Positions 35,156 through 46,126 are shown, numbered from the stretch's first letter. The stretch is DNA of 64,000 nucleotides from Gliomastix tumulicola (GCA_001599755.1 BCHX01000007.1:1922001-1986000), one strand, 5' to 3'. Numbers and translations: made by a program. Notes: generated by a model not told the origin, from the sequence alone.

Positions 35156-36930
35156 TGTTGATTGCTTGTAGGAGTCGAATGGACTAGAAAAGAATGGGCT
35201 TCGTCTTCTGGCGAAGAAGAGCGTCGAAGATGCGATGCGCGCGACAGGCGAGTCGGGAAAGCGAGTGAGTCGCAATGGGTGCGCTGAGACCTTCAACAGC
35301 GACTACACCTTGTCTGGTGATGTTCAGGATGCAGGTCTACGAGGACGAAGAAGCCTGCGAAAAGACGGGCTGGTCGGAATGAAGCAATCGCTACGAAGGA
35401 CAGAGGAAAGAAAGACAAGATCAGAAAAATAAAAAGACCTGGTACAAGAAGGAAGGCGGGATGGTCGATCCTGCCACGGCTTATGATGAAACTGTGGTGG
35501 AGCAGTCTTTAGCTGGATATTTTAAGGCTTCACCCCTGGCAGTTGGTGAGAGCAGGAACGAGGGAGGTGCCTGCCGATTCCTGCCTGACTCGACTTCCTT
35601 GACACTTGATTCATCTCATGCGACTGCTTCCCATTGATTTGTTTCTTCTCTTTGGCCGTTCAGCCCTCGATTCTCCCAGTCTCGCCCCGAACCCGAGCCT
35701 CAGACATCGCGACAGGCATTCACCAACACACTCCCCAAATGCCGTTCCTTGGATCGATTCCCGATGCCACACGGGACGGCGGGTCACAGAGCTCGGCGTG
35801 CAGTCCCCTGTCAATCCCCCTCCCCTGTCCGTACCGAGTACCTGCGATTGCCTGGCGCCACCGACGAAACATCTCAGCTACTGTCGATCGCCAAGTTCCC
35901 GGTACATTGCCCGGATCCTCACCTGGCCTAGCTCTTTCCCTTTCCAGTAGGTCTGCCCTCTGCAGCGTCCAATCGCTGGAGAGCGCAAGATAAAGAAAGA
36001 TATGGACTGCACGCAACAGCACGACATGAACATGCAGCCACCCATCTCATCGTGGACTTATCTGCCGGGCAGAGCTGCCTAGTAGGGCATCCAGCGATAT
36101 CAAGAATCCCGAAGGGCCAAGAGTCATCGTTGCAGCAGCGGCAAGGTGTGCCGCTGCATGGCTCGGGCTTACTCAGTCGCTACCCATCTGTCGCCCGGTT
36201 GAGTCGCCGCCCTACTAGTCAGATCAGAAAGAGGATTTTGGGAAAGGGTTCAGCGCTCTAGCGGTTCGAAGCTGACGCCTTGGGCTCAGCTGGCTCTTGC
36301 TACGCCTGATTTGGCGTTTCTCACACACGCCGTCGGCGGATGGAAGCAGAGGAGGCCCAGTGGCGACAGTTCCAGGCGATAAGGCGCTGGATAAGGGAGC
36401 TTGAAATGCAGTCCGGGGAGGTGGAATCCCGCCATCCCGTAATACGGCCCATAATTGGAGCCGAAAACCTACGGAATACCACTGCATCCAGCATCTCGTA
36501 GGGGAGTTATCATCCAGCGGGATTGAACAAGACATTACACAGCATCTATGTTGTGGCGGATATTGCCATATACCGAGAGGTACTGAGATATTTAGCAGAA
36601 GCGCTCAGGCCTGAAATGGAAGGACGCAATAAATCTGAGGGCTGGTACTTGTCTTGGGTTTTGCGGCCATGCACGCTGCATGTGTAGAGGACATGTCGGT
36701 CTGTTAGGAGGGTTCAACCCGCGGTTATCGCCCTCTAAAGCAGACGGCAATGATCAACAGGGTCTCTCGCCTTGCCAGCAAGCGACGCTATTATGTGATG
36801 GCATCAAACGCGTAGAATCAGTGCACTACGCGGGACAAAGGAGAAGTCCAATCAATAAGCAAGTCACATTTCTACATAATCGTAGCTCGCTGAACGGTCA
36901 ATCCGCAAACAAGCACGGTTATCAAAGCCC
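35156..36930. other. 1.8 kb region without a gene
   Basis: This is the upstream region of the glycosyltransferase and the 3' side of BRF1. Frames on both strands are short and compositionally random. I see no repeat, RNA gene or domain. Confidence 0.45.
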
Positions 36931-39174
36931 CTAGTCATCGTCGTAGCCCTCGTCCATGTCCGGATCATCGTCGTCGTACCCGCCTTCAAACTCTCCTCCT
37001 TCACCACCAGCACCGCCCTGGTAATTCCCATCCTCGTCAAAGTCCATGTTCTCCTCTTCTTCCTCGTAGTCATCCCCAGCAACGCTCTCCTCAGGCGCCT
37101 CTTCTTCCTCTTCGCGTGTACCGAGCACACTGCCCGCCAGACTGGTCTTGCGGCTCGTAGCCTCGGATCCAGGACCCCCGATGTTGGGCATGTCAAACAT
37201 GCTGCGGATAGCGTCGTAGTTGATCCTCTTGGACCAAGCTCGGTCCTTGGCAACGTTAATTGCCGCCTCCGCTGCTGAGTTGGCCGGGCTGGTCTGGCCC
37301 TCACCCATCCTTGCTCTCTTCCTCCGGCGTCGCGTCTGCTTCGGCTTATCCGCTTCTATCTTTCGCCGGAATACCTTCTCCTGGTGCTGCCTTAGCCAGT
37401 CCTTGTTCTGGTTGACCCAGATCGTCTCCTTGATCTTGGCCTCCGCCGGAGAGAGAAGACAGTTGATGACTTCGGGGTCGTCTGCGAACTCATCCTCGTC
37501 GATCTCTGCTGCCATGGACACATCCTTCTGAGGCTTCTGCTGAAGTGCCCAGTGGCTGTGAATCCGGGCTCGCTGCTCGGCGTTGGAGTATGCCATAGCG
37601 TGTTGGATTGTGAGCGGATCGTTGAAGATCTCTCCCACCTCTTCTTCTAGTCGCCGTTCGTCCTCTTCCCATTCCTCGTTGATGGGAAGTTGTGGCTTGG
37701 ACTGTCGACCTCGGCTGGAACCGCGCTGCTCCGACTCGTCTTCCATGGCGTTTTCAATCTGATCGCCGTAGTCCTCGACGAGTCCCTCGAGGGTCGTTGT
37801 CGGATCGTCATTGTCGGCTTGCTGCAATTTCTCGGCATGTTCGGCGATGTGTTTGGGTAGCGGTGGCACGATGAACCCGTCATGGTCTCGCCTGTACTCC
37901 ACCGTCGGAGCCTTGGAGAGGTCGGCCCCGGTCGGGGCGGATGTTCGAGATTTCTTGCGGGCTTCCTCTCGCTCTGCTGCATCGCCATCTTCGTCAGCCT
38001 CTTCATCGTCCTCGCCCTCGCCCTCAGCGGAGGATCTCTTTCTCTTGCGGCCCTTGGCCTCCATTAATTTCTTGTACTCTTCCGACTGTTGATAGAAAGA
38101 CGGCGGATCGTGAGCGCTCTCCAGGAAGTCCTGCTTGAGGAAGTCCTCGACAGACATGCGACTTGACTCCGTGTACTTGAATTCCGACAGACGGTTCTGA
38201 ATGGTGTGATTTGTGACCTTGACGATGTAGACGACTTCTCGTACTGTGCGGCGAAAGTTGTGCATCCGCGCAGCCATGAGGAGACAGGCGCCACAGATAC
38301 CAGAGGGTCGACGTCCCATCACCATCCAATCGCGGCTCATGCGCTTGACCAGGCGCACCGCATCCTCAGCAACTTTGGCGGTATCCTGGTGGAACTCCAT
38401 CTTGGTCGCAAATCGCCAGATGAGATCCTCGGGGTAAACAGGGATCAGACCGTCGTTTCCGATGGGAACCACCTCGTTGAGTTTCTTGAATATTCTACCT
38501 AGCTTGAAGACGTTGAGCTGCACGAGATCGGCCAGATCGATAAGCATGACCTTGCAAGGCGGCTCGGCACGACAAGCGGCATAGAGGCAGACGGCGGCCA
38601 CACTAGCCAGCGTGCGTCCCTGGATGAAATTGGCCCCTGAGGCGAGCTTGAAGACCTGCGTCCCCTGGTTGACGAAGTTGTCGCCGACGCTGAGCTGCTG
38701 GGCATAACCCTGCATCAGACTCCGAGCTTCTCTAATGCTCTTCTCGCGATCGTCTCCGCCACCGACTCGCCGGAAGGATGGGCCCATACTACGGACACCA
38801 GCCTGGTCGGCCCCGATGAAGCTACCTTGAACGACGGCAGCTCCGGAGCTCGTCTCGCCGAACTGGACCTCGGCCACGATGTTGCTGTCGTCGGCAACAC
38901 GACCACAGGTCTGACACGTTCCATCGACGACATTGGGTTTGGGACATTTCTTGTTGGGACATTGCTGGCGTGACGGTATAGATAGTGAGCTCTTGGCCAT
39001 GACCGGCCTTGCTATTGGCGAATATGAGGAGGAGACAGGGTTGATCTGCGTCGCTTGGGTGTTTGCTAGGCGGCGTTCCTCGCGCTCTCGCATAGCGCGA
39101 ATATTGTTTGGCTTAGCAAAGCGAGGCTTGACGCCCAGGGTGGGCTTCTTTGTCGGATTGAGAAAGGAAGACAT
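36931..39174 (-). CDS. BRF1: TFIIIB subunit BRF1 (RNA polymerase III initiation factor)
   Basis: TFIIB-related factor that recruits RNA polymerase III to tRNA and 5S genes with TBP and BDP1. Single exon, 747 aa. The first 75 residues are a basic extension, then comes the zinc ribbon CPNKKCP...CQTCGRV. The B-reader/linker follows, then two cyclin folds (about 155-330), containing GRTLASVAAVCLYAACRAE and GRRPSGICGACLLMAARMHNF. The C-terminal half has Lys/Arg-rich and acidic stretches. The BRF1 homology block responsible for TBP/BDP1 contact is represented by DDPEVINCLLSPAEAKIKETIWVNQNKDWLRQ. The tail is almost pure Asp/Glu/Gly. I chose the ATG at 39174 (MSSFLNPTKKPT); four codons upstream there is another in-frame Met. 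Function in transcription is secure by orthology. Confidence 0.93.
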   Translation of the reverse strand: MSSFLNPTKKPTLGVKPRFAKPNNIRAMREREERRLANTQATQINPVSSSYSPIARPVMAKSSLSIPSRQQCPNKKCPKPNVVDGTCQTCGRVADDSNIVAEVQFGETSSGAAVVQGSFIGADQAGVRSMGPSFRRVGGGDDREKSIREARSLMQGYAQQLSVGDNFVNQGTQVFKLASGANFIQGRTLASVAAVCLYAACRAEPPCKVMLIDLADLVQLNVFKLGRIFKKLNEVVPIGNDGLIPVYPEDLIWRFATKMEFHQDTAKVAEDAVRLVKRMSRDWMVMGRRPSGICGACLLMAARMHNFRRTVREVVYIVKVTNHTIQNRLSEFKYTESSRMSVEDFLKQDFLESAHDPPSFYQQSEEYKKLMEAKGRKRKRSSAEGEGEDDEEADEDGDAAEREEARKKSRTSAPTGADLSKAPTVEYRRDHDGFIVPPLPKHIAEHAEKLQQADNDDPTTTLEGLVEDYGDQIENAMEDESEQRGSSRGRQSKPQLPINEEWEEDERRLEEEVGEIFNDPLTIQHAMAYSNAEQRARIHSHWALQQKPQKDVSMAAEIDEDEFADDPEVINCLLSPAEAKIKETIWVNQNKDWLRQHQEKVFRRKIEADKPKQTRRRRKRARMGEGQTSPANSAAEAAINVAKDRAWSKRINYDAIRSMFDMPNIGGPGSEATSRKTSLAGSVLGTREEEEEAPEESVAGDDYEEEEENMDFDEDGNYQGGAGGEGGEFEGGYDDDDPDMDEGYDDD

Positions 39175-40044
39175 TGTGTCGAGCAATTGTGAGTGGTGTA
39201 AGTGGTGCTGGTGTGGTGGTCGTGTGTGTGTTTAAGGTGGTGTGCAAGGTTTTTGCGCCTTCACCATTCCTCCCCTCAACGAAATGGAATCACATCCCCT
39301 GATAGCACGAGCGTCTGGTGTGCAAGCTAGGATCGAAGAAAAGAAAAAAAAAACAGTGAAGTTGTCAAGATGAAAGTAGGAGGGCGAGAGGAAAGCCTGA
39401 GTGATGTGCAGGCGGCTGGTTGAATAGGCGGTGGTAGATACTGGCGATGGCAAAATTGAGGAGGGGCGGTCAAATTTGAAATTCTGCCTGCTCTCCTGGT
39501 CGAGTGGGGGAGAAGACTCAACAATGGCGAGGTGGAGGGGTTGGGGACGTATCGTTTTCGGGGTGCTGACTCACAGACCCAGGCACCCTCCGAGTTCGAA
39601 CTGGCGACCGTCGTGCATGCGCAGGGTTTTTTAGGCGGTCGTACCCAAGCGATCGGCGGTTTCTTGTTGCAGTCAATTGATCCCTTATGTGCTCTGCGAG
39701 ATGTGATTATGCACAGATTGATCATTAGCCGTGCCAGGGGTGACTGGGACGGAGGTGATGACAGTGATGACAATCGGTGCAGAATCTCGCTTTCCCATCA
39801 TGGCGAGCTAGCCGGGCTTCAGCCGAGTACCAGACCCCAAGCTCCACCTTTAGTCATCCACGGTCCAATGACGTCTCTGCGCGTCTCACCGACCAAAAGT
39901 GCTGATAGGAAATGCAATTGGCATGAAGGATACCTCAAAGTCCCATCTCTACGCTCGCTTCTCCCACGGCTATCGAATCCTGCCCATGGGTATCGCATGT
40001 ACTGTCATGCTTTCCCAACCGTCGGTTCCACCCGTTCATGCACC
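39175..40044. other. Intergenic region
   Basis: BRF1 promoter side, then the 3' flank of the GH47 gene. An A-run at 39338-39353 and C/T-rich minus-strand sequence form the likely BRF1 leader. No RNA gene was found, although one TTCGAA palindrome looks superficially like a tRNA arm. Confidence 0.4.
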
Positions 40045-41750
40045 CTATGACGTCCCCCGCACCTTGACTGGGTGCGCCTCCGTGTTGAACACCCATCCGT
40101 TCGGCTCCTCCACCTGCAGCTGCACTGCGCTCTCGGGTCCAAACGTGAGATAGAGATACTTTAGTGTCTCCGCCAGCCAGAAGCTCTCCTGGAAGTCATC
40201 ATGCTCCCCGCCGTCGGGAAGGGTCACGTCTTGCAGTCCGGAGAAGCCACTGCCCGCCCGACACAGCTCCGTGATACGCCCAAACGCCTCCCACACGAGG
40301 TCCTGGTACTTCCTGTCGCCCGTCACGCGGTACGCGTAGTACAGGCTCTCGACAGTCTCCGGCCGCAAGATGTAATACGGCGCGGTCGCCCAGAATCCGG
40401 CCTCGTCGTAAAACCCGGCCTTGTCCTCAGGGGGCGCCGGGTTCGAACCACCTTCGGGCTGGCCACTGTCCACCCAGCTGAACCCTTCAGGTCCGATGCC
40501 GCTTTCGGTGGCCCGGTAGGCCTCATAGTAGGACTCGGCCAGCTGTATCCCGAAGTCGACGTACTTTTGCTCGTCAAGCAGGATCCCACCGAGGATGAAG
40601 TTCCCGCCTGCGAAGCTGACCACTGTGAAGTGACGCCTTTGGTTAGCTGACAAATGGCCCACCGTGAGGCTGACTTATGCATGAGGGGATCCCAGCACCA
40701 TGGAAAAGGAGGGAACAATACTCACAGTGTCCCGAGTTAGGACTCAGGGTCGTTCCACTGAACTGCAGCAGGAACGTCAACTCCTCTCGCGACGTCGGAT
40801 GTGACGCCAAGTGTTCGATAGTCGAGTCCGCCGCCAGCACCCATCGGTCCTTATAGGCGGAAAATTCATCGGGGTCATACAGATACATCTTGATGAGGTA
40901 CTCGTAAAAGCTGTCGGTGCCAGCGCCCCAACCGCCGACGTCGTCGATGAACTCGCCCGTCTCGAGACTCACGCCCTCGCCCACCAGTCCTGGGAACGGC
41001 TCCGGGACGCCTGTGGGGTTTACGAGGTACGACTGGGACTTCTTGACAAGCTGGGCATAGGTGTCGTTACCTGTCAGGTCGCCGAGACGAGTCCACTCCA
41101 GCACCAGGGTCCCGACGCCGGCAATGCCATTGTTCTCACTGCCCTTTCTCTTGGGCTCTGGGTTGAGGAAGATGGTGGTGTCTGGGACACCACTCGGCGT
41201 GTCAAAGGCGATGCTGAGGCTGTCCGCAAGAGTAGCCGCCTGCTTAAGCAGCACTTCGACCTTGTCCGAGTCGGAGATGAGATCACTCCACGGGCCGGTC
41301 AAAAGATCGTAGCCTGAGATCAGGCCCCCGAGGTATCGAATGTTGGTCTCGAAGACGGAGATCTCGCTATTCTCCTCCTTCGTCGTGGTGAAGTCGATTG
41401 TGGCGGCAAAGTCAAGGATCTGCTCGACGATCTCGGCCTGCTCCATGATAATGGCCGTGGTGAGACTGTCGATGGCGGTCACTCCCCAGTTATTCCTGTG
41501 CCGCGTTAGTATGTCGACTGACAGTCATATACAGGGGTCCTTACCGGTCGTTCACGCCGACATTGCTCAGCGGACGCAGAGTATCGTTAGGGAACGCGTT
41601 ATCATAGTAGCCGTTCCATGACGCTCGGAACGCCTCTACCACTGCATCCGCCTTCTCAGGATCGGGCGACCTTTTGATGCGCCTTTGGAAGCCATGACTT
41701 GGGAAGGCGGCCGCAGTGGCCATGATGCCGAATATCGGAGCGCCTCTCAT
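40045..41750 (-). CDS. Glycoside hydrolase family 47 alpha-1,2-mannosidase
   Basis: Trims alpha-1,2-linked mannose from N-glycans in the secretory route. Exons 41750-41545, 41495-40726 and 40622-40045 join in phase to give 517 aa, close to fungal secretory GH47 enzymes. Splicing restores NDRNNWGVTAIDSLTTAIIM and NSGHLVSFAGGNFILGG, both family hallmarks. Other conserved segments are FETNIRYLGGLISGYDLL, GVGTLVLEWTRLGDLTG, GAGTDSFYEYLIKMYL, LRPETVESLYYAYRVTGD and the C-terminal FNTEAHP, whose Thr binds the catalytic calcium. The acidic residues of the active site (in TNIRYLGG, GTDSFYEY and RPETVES) are present. The N-terminus is hydrophobic but weak as a signal peptide. It lacks the inserted domains of EDEM-type proteins, so a processing mannosidase is more likely. 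Confidence 0.9.
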
Positions 41751-42509
41751 GATGCTTGATGCTGGGGAGGTTTGAGTTCACGAGCGTGAGGGATAAGAAA
41801 CCTTCGGAGTTCAACAGAGTCAACCGGTCAGAGCGACCTTCTTAAATACCGCCGAAGTCACGTCGCGACTCTGCCGGTGAGAATGGCCATGTCTCTCGCG
41901 CGTCCACCCCGACTGAGACATGCGAATGATCCCCCGCCGGGATTCCCCTAGTCCTCCCTTGTCTATGTCTATCACGCGGCAAGGATGATCATCTCCGCTC
42001 GTTCATTTTTCTCTCCGGCTTCACGCCGAGCGCGACTGCAACATCGCGTCATGGGAGGATTCGCACGTCACATCGGGTGTGGCAGCGATGCAACATGAGT
42101 GCGGGGGAATAGCTTCCCCTCACTCTATCAGCTTCCGAGTCAGGAACGCTGGTCATGCGAGGAATATTCTCCAAGTAGAGCGATTACAAAGTGCCTGGTT
42201 TAGCAATGCATCTCTCGGCCCTATTGCCAGACCTTCGCCGAGTCGACCCTCGCATCAACAAGATCTAGTCCTGTCATCACACTACTACGCACCATGCGAT
42301 CGTCGGACCGAAATGCGAAAAAGGCCTTTGAATGGGCCGTACCATATGCAACCTTCTATTTCGTTTGTCTACCTCTTATCATTCTTGAGTAAACAGCCTT
42401 GAGCATTGATGTAAATACTGTGCCCCCGACCAAGACCAAGCGACTACATGACGAGCATCGCATTGTTGGTCAAACCCGGGCTGGCCTTGCTCGTCGCTCA
42501 GTCTCAACC
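41751..42509. other. Intergenic region upstream of GH47
   Basis: This contains a TATTTAAG element (minus strand, 41841-41850), about 95 bases upstream of the GH47 ATG and a likely TATA box. The rest shows no supported gene. Confidence 0.45.
41841..41850 (-). promoter_or_regulatory. TATA-like box of the GH47 gene
   Basis: GGTATTTAAG on the minus strand lies about 95 bases before the start codon at 41750, at the usual spacing. Confidence 0.45.
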
Positions 42510-44982
42510 TCAGTCGTGCTTTTCTCTCTTGGCCTTCTTCTTGGCCTTCTTGCTCCCTGAGCTCTCTACATCACAGCGCCCGGGACGCTTGCGCTCACAT
42601 TGACGGCTTTGGGAAGTAAAATCCATGTCCTGGTCATCGGAAATGGCCTCCTTTATGTCATCTTCAAGCCCATTACGGACACGATCCTCGTTGGTCTCAT
42701 CAGACGAAGCCATGACATCGTCGGTGTCAGCATGGGGATCTAATGAGCTTCAGTTAGTCCATCTTTCCTCGAACTTTCACCGAGAGCGCCATGGGCTTCG
42801 AATGTCAAAAGGCTTGCCTTCCAGCTGGAATCCGGAGAACTCCTTGCAGATGTCTACTCCAGTCATCAGGACCTTGATCTTTTCCTCCAGACGCCGGCGC
42901 ATCTCCTGGCTATCTTGGCTCTCCCTGGCCACACAAGCAATGTCATCTGCGGTCATCCTGGCGACGGTCAAAGGGCTGAACGTCTGGGCAATCTCAGCCA
43001 CCAAGTATCCCTCGATGGCGTGAACCGCAATGTCGTCGATGAATCTTTTAAGGGCGACCTGGGTGTTGTCTTGTGTTAGCCAAACCCCCATACCTACAAT
43101 TCCTCCTCGACGGTGTACGGAATCCAATGTGCTTGCTTACCTTGTAGTAGGCCTCAGAGCAGTCGAGAGCCTCGGCAGCGGCGAATCGGTCCATGTTTTT
43201 CTCGTAGCTAGCGACCTGTCTCTCTAGCAGCTCATCAAGCTTGTCCCCATCCGACCAGGACTCCCGTTCGGCCGAAGTCATAGCAAGACGCAGCTGCGAC
43301 CTAAATCGGTCCACTCGTACTTTCTGCACGATTTCGGTAAAAGAGTCGTCGTACGTTATTGGGTGGCCATCGCGATGCGGTCTGAGCATCTCTTCAATTC
43401 TTTCCAGCAGCTTGCTGAGGATCGAGGCGAGCTGCGGTTCGAGAATCGTGTCCTTGATGGTCCTGGCAGCCGTGGCATCAGCCACATGTTTGACCAGTTG
43501 GTCCATGAACACCCGAGCCGCATCCTATGCGGCCCTGCCGTGCTGGTTGGCGATGCCCATCCAGGGAGACGATTGCTTTCGGAAGAGTTCGGTCACAATG
43601 AGTGGGTTGAACATTCCGGGGAGCTCTCTACCCTTGTTGAGACCAATCATTTTCACGATGCTGGTCACATGCTCATCTCTGTGAATCGTCTTGGAGCAAG
43701 GGCCAGGCAATAGCTCCGAAACGTCAGGCACGATATGGTACAAGTGGCCGTTTGTCGAGAGCTCTTTAGCAAACTGAGCGTTAGCCTTCTGGATGACCGA
43801 TCGAAGGCGCTTCCGATGATCGACCCGCGAGTCTACGCTCCCGAAGAAGGAGTCGTTATACGTTCCGTCGATTGCCGCCTTAAGCAGAGTCTGAAATTGG
43901 AGGCTGACTTGTATCAGATACTGCTGCTGTTGTTCGGCGGTCGTGCGCGGACTGCCGAGCTTAGCTTGCCGTGCCTTGCAATCGGCAAGCTTTTTCAAGA
44001 TCTCTCTGTTCAGTTGAGGAAGCTCCCTAGCAATCTGGTGAAGTAGCAGCTTGCTGAGCCTGGCCCTCAGAGTCTTGATGCCCAGCTGAGAAGGCTGGAG
44101 GGAAGTCCAGGCGCTTGACTGGAAGAATTGCTCCTCCTTCGCATCGCGCTCCGCAAGGTCCCAGTCGTCCGCGTCCGTGTCACGGTTCCGCAGGACGTGC
44201 CATCCGTGGTGGAAGGACACTTCCAGATTGTTGGCCAGTGCGAGGTAAGTACTCTCGCTTGGAGATCCTGACTTGAGAGCATCGGGCTTCGTGATGACGC
44301 CGAGCGTGCGCAGACCTCGGGGGTCCGCTTTGCGGGCAAGATTGAGGACGACCTGGTTGGGATAGTCGTTCTTGGCTGATATGACGGCGAGGATAACGCT
44401 GCGAGGCTCCTTCATGTATTTTTTGACGAGGTCGGTGATGAGCTGGACATCAGCCTCCGACTGGTACTTGTTCTCCGAATGAATGACGCCAGGAAGATCG
44501 ACGATGGTCAAGTGAGGACGATCCGGTCCACTGATCTCCACGCGCAGGATGTCGCTAGAGAAGCCCTTCTTCCCGGCGGGCGCGATCCCCATGGCGGCGT
44601 TTGCCTTCTCAATTAGCGATGGCAGGTCATTGAAATTGCCTAGCTCCTCGCGGAACTCGCCCAGCTTTGTCTTGTCATCGTCGCTACGCGAGTGATGAGG
44701 CACGATGGACACCTTGATGCTGACGACAATGTTCCTGCGGAGGATCAGCTCGGTCGGGAAACGCGTGCCCGTGTTTGCCTTGACCGGGAAGGAGACACCC
44801 GAGATGGCTTCGAGGACTGAGCTCTTGCCGGACGACTGGTCGCCGCAGACGATGATCTGGGGCAGCGAGACGTGCTGGCTGATGCCCTGCGAGCGGAGGG
44901 AGTCGACGGCGTCGAGGAGGCGGAGTTGGTCTTTAGAACCGAGGTCGTCCAGACCTTGGGAGGTCAGCGGTGTTGCCTCCAT
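42510..44982 (-). pseudogene. Dynamin-like GTPase interrupted by an in-frame TAG at codon 486
   Basis: Large GTPase of the dynamin/Mx class. Exons are 44982-43141, 43058-42818 and 42739-42510, about 770 codons. The GTPase domain has P-loop GDQSSGKSSV, TRFPTELILRR, switch DLPGVIHS and TKPD. The stalk contains FNPLIVTELFRKQSS, and exon 2 encodes the GED helix (FIDDIAVHAIEGYLVAEIAQTFSPLTVARM). The tail is Lys-rich (KKAKKKAKREKHD). At 43527-43525 a TAG falls in the same frame between conserved stalk residues (HGRAA and DAARVFMDQLVKH). No splice pair removes it without deleting conserved sequence. As read, the protein would be 485 aa and lose half the stalk and the GED. The intron before the last exon must use a GC-AG donor (42817). 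It may be a true nonsense allele, a pseudogene or a base-call error. Confidence 0.75.
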
Positions 44983-45583
44983 GTTTGCTCACACTTAGCG
45001 AACGAATATCGGAGCGTCTTGAGCGAGGAGGAAGAAGAAAAAGCGGCGCGACTTGGGGAGAGAGATGAACACTGCGCGAGGGAGGGAGGAAAAGAAGGGA
45101 AGGGTGAGAAGAATTTTTTAGAGATCTTCCCAGGTCAATTTCACATGCAGGTTCCCGAGAGGCCAGCAAACGGCGAGTGACGGGGTGGATAATGTTGTGG
45201 CTGACCTTGGAAATTGGGAGGTGAGAAGGATGTGACAAGAAGGCGAGTACAAGGTGAGGGGTGAGCTCCGGAGTCGAGCCAGCCATTTGTTGTTTGCGAC
45301 GCAAGTCAACACTACCAGGTACGTTTGAATGAATAGGGATGAGCAAATGGTCCAGGAGTTCACATATTAAGTCATAAAATCGTATCATCATTCTTATTAT
45401 AAAGCCTGTCAAAGGGGCCCTGTCTGAGTTGCAATACCAAGGGCGGTCAGCGAGCACCCTCGATACAGAAATGTCCGCACCACCAAACTTAGGTGGCCGC
45501 CGCAAATAGGGAAAGAGTGCCAGCATCACCAAATTAGAGCTGTACCGTCATTACGAAAAGAAAAAGAAGAAAAAAACCGCCAT
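44983..45583. other. Intergenic region with repeat element C, first copy
   Basis: This contains the leader of the dynamin-like gene and the 3' flank of the first four-helix gene, including repeat C at 45478-45537. No other gene is supported. Confidence 0.45.
45478..45537. repeat. Repeat element C, copy 1
   Basis: About 60 bases with the inverted repeat CCACC-AAACTTA-GGTGG (45480-45496), followed by TGCCAGCATCACCAA (45518-45532). The second copy lies at 46173-46240 with the same order and spacing. It sits about 50-100 bases downstream of the first four-helix gene. Confidence 0.7.
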
Positions 45584-45991
45584 CTAGTTGTCGTGGTCCT
45601 CGCTGCCAGCCTGGAGCCAAACAGTGGCCCTCAGGAAGACCCCAGTGGCCAGTTCCAGAAGAACCGCGGCGTAAACGGACAGAAAGAGGAGTGAACTCTC
45701 CCAGGCAAGAGCCGCGCGCGCTGGATCGACGCAAGTAGAAAAGTAGGCAGCCCATAAGCCCATCGCAAGCAGCTCGGCAGCGCGGCAGCCGGGGACGTAG
45801 ACTCTCAGGCGAGGGTGCTTGGCCGCTGCGGCTAGAGCATCCTCAATGTACATGACCCAGGCGATCGACGCGGCCAGAAAGCCCCCCAGATCAATCATGT
45901 CTTTGACGTCAAGGTATGACCAATATCGAGGTCGCTCTGCAATGCCGATGGCGCCTTGCACGATGGTGATTACACCGAAGAGAGCTCGCTT
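45584..45991 (-). CDS. Four-helix membrane protein A of a tandem paralogous array; 5' end uncertain
   Basis: Open frame of about 136 codons ending at TAG 45584. I do not recognise the family. Four hydrophobic segments are visible: LFGVITIVQGAIGIA, GGFLAASIAWVMYIEDALA, a third after HPRLRVYVPGC (RAAELLAMGLWAAYF) and SSLLFLSVYAAVLLELATGVFL. The HPRLRVYVPGC...LLELATG core is shared with genes B and C downstream. There is no in-frame ATG before the TGA at 45994-45992. An ATG at 45995 in the adjacent frame would give MKA directly before LFGVIT, like MIKAQLAYCVI in gene B. A one-base frameshift close to the start is therefore suspected. An internal Met at 45898 would drop the first helix. Confidence 0.65.
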   Translation of the reverse strand, partial: KRALFGVITIVQGAIGIAERPRYWSYLDVKDMIDLGGFLAASIAWVMYIEDALAAAAKHPRLRVYVPGCRAAELLAMGLWAAYFSTCVDPARAALAWESSLLFLSVYAAVLLELATGVFLRATVWLQAGSEDHDN

Positions 45992-46017
45992 TCATAACCG
46001 AGACCAATCTACTCAAC

Positions 46018-46039
46018 CAGTCATCGATCGAGAGGGCTG
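46018..46039. repeat. Duplicated promoter element B, copy 1
   Basis: The segment CAGTCATCGATCGAGAGGGC and its two following bases match CAGCCATCGATCAAGAGCGG near 46989-47010 at 18 of 22 positions by eye. Each copy lies upstream of a four-helix gene. Confidence 0.6.
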
Positions 46040-46126
46040 CGAAAGTGAAAGGCAAGGGTGGAAAAGAGGGAGATTGGCATAGGTCATTGTTGCTATTTGG
46101 TTTGTGTTCCAGACTATTTTTATTCC

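Noticed and set aside
36255..36285. GGTTCGAAGC resembling a tRNA T-arm
   Set aside because: Only two or three of five stem pairs form, and no D-arm or acceptor stem is found at the right distance.
39590..39625. GTTCGAAC palindrome resembling a tRNA T-arm
   Set aside because: The base after the seven-base loop is T, not the invariant C61, on either strand. The flanking stems do not pair and no anticodon arm fits.
43525..43527. Programmed stop-codon read-through in the dynamin-like gene
   Set aside because: Known efficient fungal read-through contexts use TGA followed by CTA. TAG GAT is not such a context, so mutation or error is more likely.
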